This document shows, piece by piece, positions 6,826 through 10,003 of a DNA stretch of 10,003 bases. The notes under the pieces are model-generated. The model was not told the origin of the DNA. It saw only the letters and a list, made by a program, of their open reading frames with translations, and made no database searches. Made by a program: the position numbers and the translations under genes. Every line of letters starts with the position of its first letter. The stretch's first letter is position 1. Source of the DNA: Candidatus Roizmanbacteria bacterium CG_4_10_14_0_8_um_filter_39_9 (lineage in GTDB: Bacteria; Patescibacteriota; Microgenomatia; UBA1406; GWC2-37-13); the NCBI GenBank assembly GCA_002784505.1, contig PFLF01000009.1, positions 1 through 10,003 on the forward strand, written 5' to 3'.

Positions 6826-7907
6826 AGGCAGTGATCTTTGCAGGAGGCACCGGAACACGACTTTGGCCACTATCGCGTAAAAAATCTCCCAAGCAATTTG
6901 AAAAACTAATTGGTGATAAATCAACCTTGCAACTTGCTGTTGAAAGACTGCAGCCAGATATATCTCCAAATGATATCTATATTTCCACAAATATTTTATA
7001 CCAGGAAATGATCCAAAAACAGTTACCCATGATCCCGAGTGAAAACTATTTCCTTGAGCCGGAAAAAAAAGATGTAGGTCCTGCCATAGCCCTCATCATG
7101 GGACATTTGAACAAGGTGTGTCCTCAAGAACCAGTGGCAATATTGTGGAGTGATCACTTAGTCAAAGAGGTTGCGCTTTTCAAGAAAATGATAAAAACGG
7201 CTTCAGACTACGTATCAGAGCATCACGAAACTATTGTGTTTATTGCTCACAAACCCCGATATGCGAGCACAAACTTAGGATATATCCACATAGGGCCTGA
7301 GCTTCATAAATCCAAAGGACTCAATTTTTATGCATTTGATGGGTTCAAATACCGGCCAGATGAAAGCACGGCTCAGAGGTTCTTTATGTCTGGGGCATAT
7401 GCGTGGAATCTTGGCTACTTTGTTACAACACCCTCATTTATTTATGGGGCATTTAAACGGTTTGCACCCACCATTTATACCAATACCGAGAAAATTCTTG
7501 CCCATTGGGGAAAGAAAGACTACGATACGTATCTGAAAAAACAGTACGGGAAGGTTGAAAGCATAAATTTTGACAATGCAATACTTGAGAACCTGGATAA
7601 AAAAGACGCCCTTGCCATCGTTGAAGATATTGGGTGGAGTGATGTGGGGGCGTGGGAGGCACTAAAAGAGGCTCTTGAACAGTATCCCTATGAAAATATT
7701 ACCCGAGGGAAAGTTTTTCTTGAGCACGTAAGGGATTCCCTTATCTATAATTATGAAGATAAGAAGCTTATCGTCGGGATTGATTTGGACGAACATATTA
7801 TTGTTAATACGCATGATGTGATTCTTATTGGTAAAAAATCTTCTATTTCCAAAATTAAAACATTGGTTGAAAATTTTGAAGGAACGGAGCATGAAAAGCT
7901 TATTTGA
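6822..7907 (+). CDS. manC: Mannose-1-phosphate guanylyltransferase
   Basis: This enzyme joins GTP and mannose-1-phosphate to give GDP-mannose and pyrophosphate, the donor for mannosyl and related transferases. The 361-residue product is the short form without the C-terminal phosphomannose isomerase domain. The nucleotide-binding signature GGTGTRLWPLSR (8-19) with PKQF (23-26) is intact, as are LEPEKKDVGPAIAL (78-91) and the EDIGWSDVGAW motif (268-278). Other positions depart from the E. coli form: the usual ADH is WSDH (109-112), the TGYGYI segment is TNLGYI (150-155), the conserved EKP Lys aligns with R178, and WNSG is WNLG (195-198). These may be lineage variants or a sign of a shifted substrate. 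It overlaps the GT4 gene by 4 bases and the sugar transferase by 17, so it is inside one operon. A phosphomannomutase and isomerase are not in the window. Confidence 0.88.
   Translation: MKAVIFAGGTGTRLWPLSRKKSPKQFEKLIGDKSTLQLAVERLQPDISPNDIYISTNILYQEMIQKQLPMIPSENYFLEPEKKDVGPAIALIMGHLNKVCPQEPVAILWSDHLVKEVALFKKMIKTASDYVSEHHETIVFIAHKPRYASTNLGYIHIGPELHKSKGLNFYAFDGFKYRPDESTAQRFFMSGAYAWNLGYFVTTPSFIYGAFKRFAPTIYTNTEKILAHWGKKDYDTYLKKQYGKVESINFDNAILENLDKKDALAIVEDIGWSDVGAWEALKEALEQYPYENITRGKVFLEHVRDSLIYNYEDKKLIVGIDLDEHIIVNTHDVILIGKKSSISKIKTLVENFEGTEHEKLI
7878..7883 (+). promoter_or_regulatory. Shine-Dalgarno sequence that sets the sugar transferase start
   Basis: GAAGGA lies 7 bases before the ATG at 7891 and inside the end of the guanylyltransferase gene. 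It is the best Shine-Dalgarno match in the window and favours 7891 over the in-frame ATG at 7828 and the one at 7918, neither of which has a comparable site. Confidence 0.65.
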
Positions 7908-8556
7908 TACTCAATTTATGTACAAGACCTATATCAAAAGAGGATGCGACATTATAGCCTCTTTTTTACTACTTATTATTTTTCTCCCTCTTTGCTTTGT
8001 TGTTGCAATAGCAATAAAACTCGACTCTAAAGGACCTGTTTTTGCCGATGTACCGGAGCGCGTTGGGCAGGATGGAAAAACATTTAAGATGTATAAATTC
8101 CGCTCTATGATTCAAAACGCCCACCTGCTTCTCCGTACGGACAAACGGTTCAAACAGCTCTATGAAGAGTATAAAAAGGGAAGCTACAAGCTTCGTAACG
8201 ACCCAAGAATCACAAAGGTCGGAAAATTTATCCGAAAACACTCACTTGACGAAATTCCTCAATTTCTTAATGTGCTTATGGGTGAGATGAGTATCGTTGG
8301 GCCGCGAGCTTACTATCCTGATGAACTCGAAAATCAACAAAAAGAACATCCCCGGACTAAGGAATTTGTTCAGGCTGCTTTATCGGTCAAACCGGGGATA
8401 ACGGGGCTATGGCAAGTATCAGGGCGCTCCGAAGTGAATTTTGATAAACGCATTGCTATCGACGCGAAATATGCGTATGATGTTTCGCTTGTTCAGGATT
8501 TATTTATCATCATTAAGACTCCGATTATCATGGTCACCGGTCGAGGAGCTATTTAA
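7891..8556 (+). CDS. Polyprenyl-phosphate sugar-1-phosphate transferase
   Basis: Transfers a sugar-1-phosphate from a nucleotide sugar to a polyprenyl phosphate carrier, the first membrane step in making a lipid-linked glycan. With the start at 7891 the product has 221 residues: the minimal PglC-type form without the extra N-terminal membrane and CoA-binding-like parts of WcaJ. It shows YIKRGCDIIAS (14-24), a hydrophobic stretch (about 20-43) with a central Pro typical of the re-entrant membrane helix, MYKFRSM (67-73), DPRITKVGKFIRKHSLDEIPQ (104-124) holding the catalytic Asp-Glu pair D120-E121, MSIVGPR (133-139) and PGITGLWQVSGRS (168-180). An open frame extends upstream to an ATG at 7828, but those 21 extra residues lie wholly in manC and lack family features. 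The sugar is not readable; glucose, galactose or an amino sugar are all possible. No wzx or wzy follows directly. Confidence 0.92.
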   Translation: MKSLFDTQFMYKTYIKRGCDIIASFLLLIIFLPLCFVVAIAIKLDSKGPVFADVPERVGQDGKTFKMYKFRSMIQNAHLLLRTDKRFKQLYEEYKKGSYKLRNDPRITKVGKFIRKHSLDEIPQFLNVLMGEMSIVGPRAYYPDELENQQKEHPRTKEFVQAALSVKPGITGLWQVSGRSEVNFDKRIAIDAKYAYDVSLVQDLFIIIKTPIIMVTGRGAI

Positions 8557-8558
8557 TG

Positions 8559-8567
8559 TGATAAAAT
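8559..8567 (+). promoter_or_regulatory. Candidate extended -10 promoter of the DUF4012 gene
   Basis: TGATAAAAT fits TGn-TAnnnT, an extended -10 element. It lies 13 bases before the ATG at 8581, which would leave a leader of only about 6 bases, too short for a normal Shine-Dalgarno sequence. No -35 match is seen at the right distance. It begins 2 bases after the sugar transferase stop. This is a sequence match only, in AT-rich DNA, so it is less certain than the promoter at 3674. Confidence 0.45.
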
Positions 8568-8580
8568 AGAGAATATCATT

Positions 8581-10003
8581 ATGAAAAAAGGCATACTGCC
8601 GATTTTAACAATAATACTCGTTGTCTTGGGGATTGCTGCTTATCTTACCATTTACCTTCCCTATACTAAAATAAGGGCGAAGGCGCTGATCGTTGCAACT
8701 TCCGCGTCGGAGATGAAGGCAAGTTTTTCAAAAAATGACATCGATCTTCTCAGTGCAAAAATAAATGAAATAGATACAAAGTATACCGATCTTGAAAGGG
8801 AAGCAAAAACGGTTTATTGGGCAACATTTGTTCCCTACGTTGCAGATTTCAAAAATGCAGTTGAGGCCGGTCGATATATTATCTTGGCGGGAAAAGACGC
8901 GATTACTGCGATCTCTCCCTATGCTGATCTTATTGGGTTTAAAAAAGGTCAGTCGTCATTTGTTGAAAAATCAACCGAGGGAAGATTACAAACGGCAATC
9001 CTTACACTTGACAAGGTATTGGTAAAAATAGACACTATTTCAGAAAACATTCATCAGGCAGAAGTAAGAATAAACAAAATAGATCCCCAAAGATATCCTG
9101 AAAAGATCGGCGATACTGTCGTAAGAGACAAGATCAGCAATCTGCGCGATCAGTTTGTCGGAATGGCCTCACTGTTTGTAGATGCGAAACCACTTCTCAA
9201 AAATATTCCATCCATATTTGGTGCAAAAAAAGAAAAAACGTATCTGCTTCTTTTTCAAAACGATAAAGAACTTCGTGCAACGGGAGGTTTTTTAACAGCT
9301 TATGCAATATTTAAAATGAAGGATGGAAAAATTACCATTGATAGATCAGATGATATTTATGCACTTGATGCAACAATAAATGATCGGCCCAAAGTTCCTC
9401 AGGAAATCCTTACCTATCACAAAGGGGTAAATCAGTTCTATATCAGAGACAGCAACCTTTCACCAGATCTGGTGAAATCAATTGAGTTGTTTAACTCGTT
9501 ATACAAAAAAAGCGGAGCACGCGTAAATTACGACGGCATTATCATGCTTGATTCAAAGATATTGGTTGACATGCTTACCATTTTTGGCGATACTCAGGCG
9601 GGAGGGCTTACATTCTCTGCAAAGGTTGTCAAACAGTGTGACTGCCCGCAGGTGTTATGGACTCTGTTTAATGTGGTAGGCGAGGAAGTTGGGTATGTAA
9701 AAGAAAATAGAAAAGGGATCCTGGGAAGTCTCATGTATGAATTATTCTATAAAGCTATCGGTTTTTCACCCTCCAAGTATTGGGGGACACTTGTCCAGAC
9801 GATGTTTAAAAATCTTGACGAGAAGCACATAATGTTATATTTTACCGATGCAACCATACAGCAGTCAATCGAGAAGCTAAATTTTGCAGGGAAAATCCGT
9901 TCATATGACGGCGATTATCTTCATATAAATAATGTTAATTTTGCAGGGGCTAAATCAAATTTATTTGTGTCCGAGAGCATTACATCAAAAACGACAGGTG
10001 AAG
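8581..10003 (+). CDS. Membrane-anchored DUF4012 protein, 5' part
   Basis: The frame is open from the ATG at 8581 to the window end: 474 codons and no stop, so the gene is cut by the window. Residues about 4-26 are one hydrophobic segment after MKKG, a signal anchor that would place the rest outside the cell. Residues about 30-215 are charged and mainly helical. The DUF4012 core follows: LLLFQNDKELRATGGFLTAY (222-241), whose N-D-x-E-L-R-x-T-G-G-F pattern is the family hallmark, then YDGIIMLDSKILVDML, ENRKGILGSLMYELFYKA, LDEKHIMLYFTD and, near the end, VNFAGAKSNLFV (452-463). A CxC pair occurs at 353 and 355. DUF4012 is common in CPR bacteria and some Gram-positives and has no proven activity. 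Standing next to a sugar transferase, it may act in assembling or anchoring the surface glycan; that role is inference. Confidence 0.85.
   Translation, partial: MKKGILPILTIILVVLGIAAYLTIYLPYTKIRAKALIVATSASEMKASFSKNDIDLLSAKINEIDTKYTDLEREAKTVYWATFVPYVADFKNAVEAGRYIILAGKDAITAISPYADLIGFKKGQSSFVEKSTEGRLQTAILTLDKVLVKIDTISENIHQAEVRINKIDPQRYPEKIGDTVVRDKISNLRDQFVGMASLFVDAKPLLKNIPSIFGAKKEKTYLLLFQNDKELRATGGFLTAYAIFKMKDGKITIDRSDDIYALDATINDRPKVPQEILTYHKGVNQFYIRDSNLSPDLVKSIELFNSLYKKSGARVNYDGIIMLDSKILVDMLTIFGDTQAGGLTFSAKVVKQCDCPQVLWTLFNVVGEEVGYVKENRKGILGSLMYELFYKAIGFSPSKYWGTLVQTMFKNLDEKHIMLYFTDATIQQSIEKLNFAGKIRSYDGDYLHINNVNFAGAKSNLFVSESITSKTTGE

Noticed and set aside
7828..7890. Upstream in-frame ATG giving a 242-residue sugar transferase
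   Set aside because: The extra 21 residues overlap manC entirely, show no family similarity and have no Shine-Dalgarno site, while the ATG at 7891 has GAAGGA at ideal spacing.
3690..8556. Glycan cluster as a recent mobile insertion
   Set aside because: No transposase, integrase, tRNA, direct repeats or clear change in base composition by eye; the genes are tightly coupled and on the same strand as the ribosomal block.
8792..9025. 77-codon open frame on the + strand
   Set aside because: It lies in another frame inside the continuous DUF4012 reading frame and has no recognisable protein features.

Overview
The window reads as chromosomal DNA from a Candidate Phyla Radiation (Patescibacteria) bacterium, most likely of the Microgenomates (OP11) group. 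The grounds are divergent but complete bacterial ribosomal proteins, very tight gene packing on one strand, the order rpsM-rpsK-rpsD-rpoA-rplQ-rplM-rpsI without truA, leaderless-type promoter spacing, and a DUF4012 protein beside a glycan cluster. The lineage call is inference from protein style and layout; no database search was done. TGA is used as a normal stop codon (rpsD, rplQ and three glycan genes), which argues against the UGA=Gly code of Gracilibacteria and Absconditabacteria.

Region 1 (1-3659) is the distal part of the alpha ribosomal operon: the 3' end of rpsM (S13), then rpsK (S11), rpsD (S4), rpoA (RNA polymerase alpha), rplQ (L17), rplM (L13) and rpsI (S9). Gaps are 3 to 30 bases. 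Most of these starts lack a clear Shine-Dalgarno sequence.

Region 2 (3660-8556) is a surface-glycan cluster: a GT2 glycosyltransferase, two GT4 glycosyltransferases, a mannose-1-phosphate guanylyltransferase and a polyprenyl-phosphate sugar-1-phosphate transferase. It begins 30 bases after rpsI behind an extended -10 promoter (TGG-TATAAT) whose expected transcription start falls on or beside the ATG. Several genes overlap by 4 or 17 bases, so it looks like one translationally coupled operon. A plausible pathway is this: the guanylyltransferase makes GDP-mannose, the sugar transferase loads the first sugar phosphate on a lipid carrier, and the three glycosyltransferases extend the chain at the inner face of the membrane. 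No flippase, polymerase or ligase is visible here.

Region 3 (8557-10003) is the start of a membrane-anchored DUF4012 protein. It has its own candidate extended -10 promoter and runs off the window end. DUF4012 has no established biochemical role; its position makes it a candidate partner in glycan export or anchoring.

No stretch over 300 bases lacks a gene; the longest gap is 30 bases. I saw no tRNA, rRNA, CRISPR, insertion sequence or convincing Rho-independent terminator.
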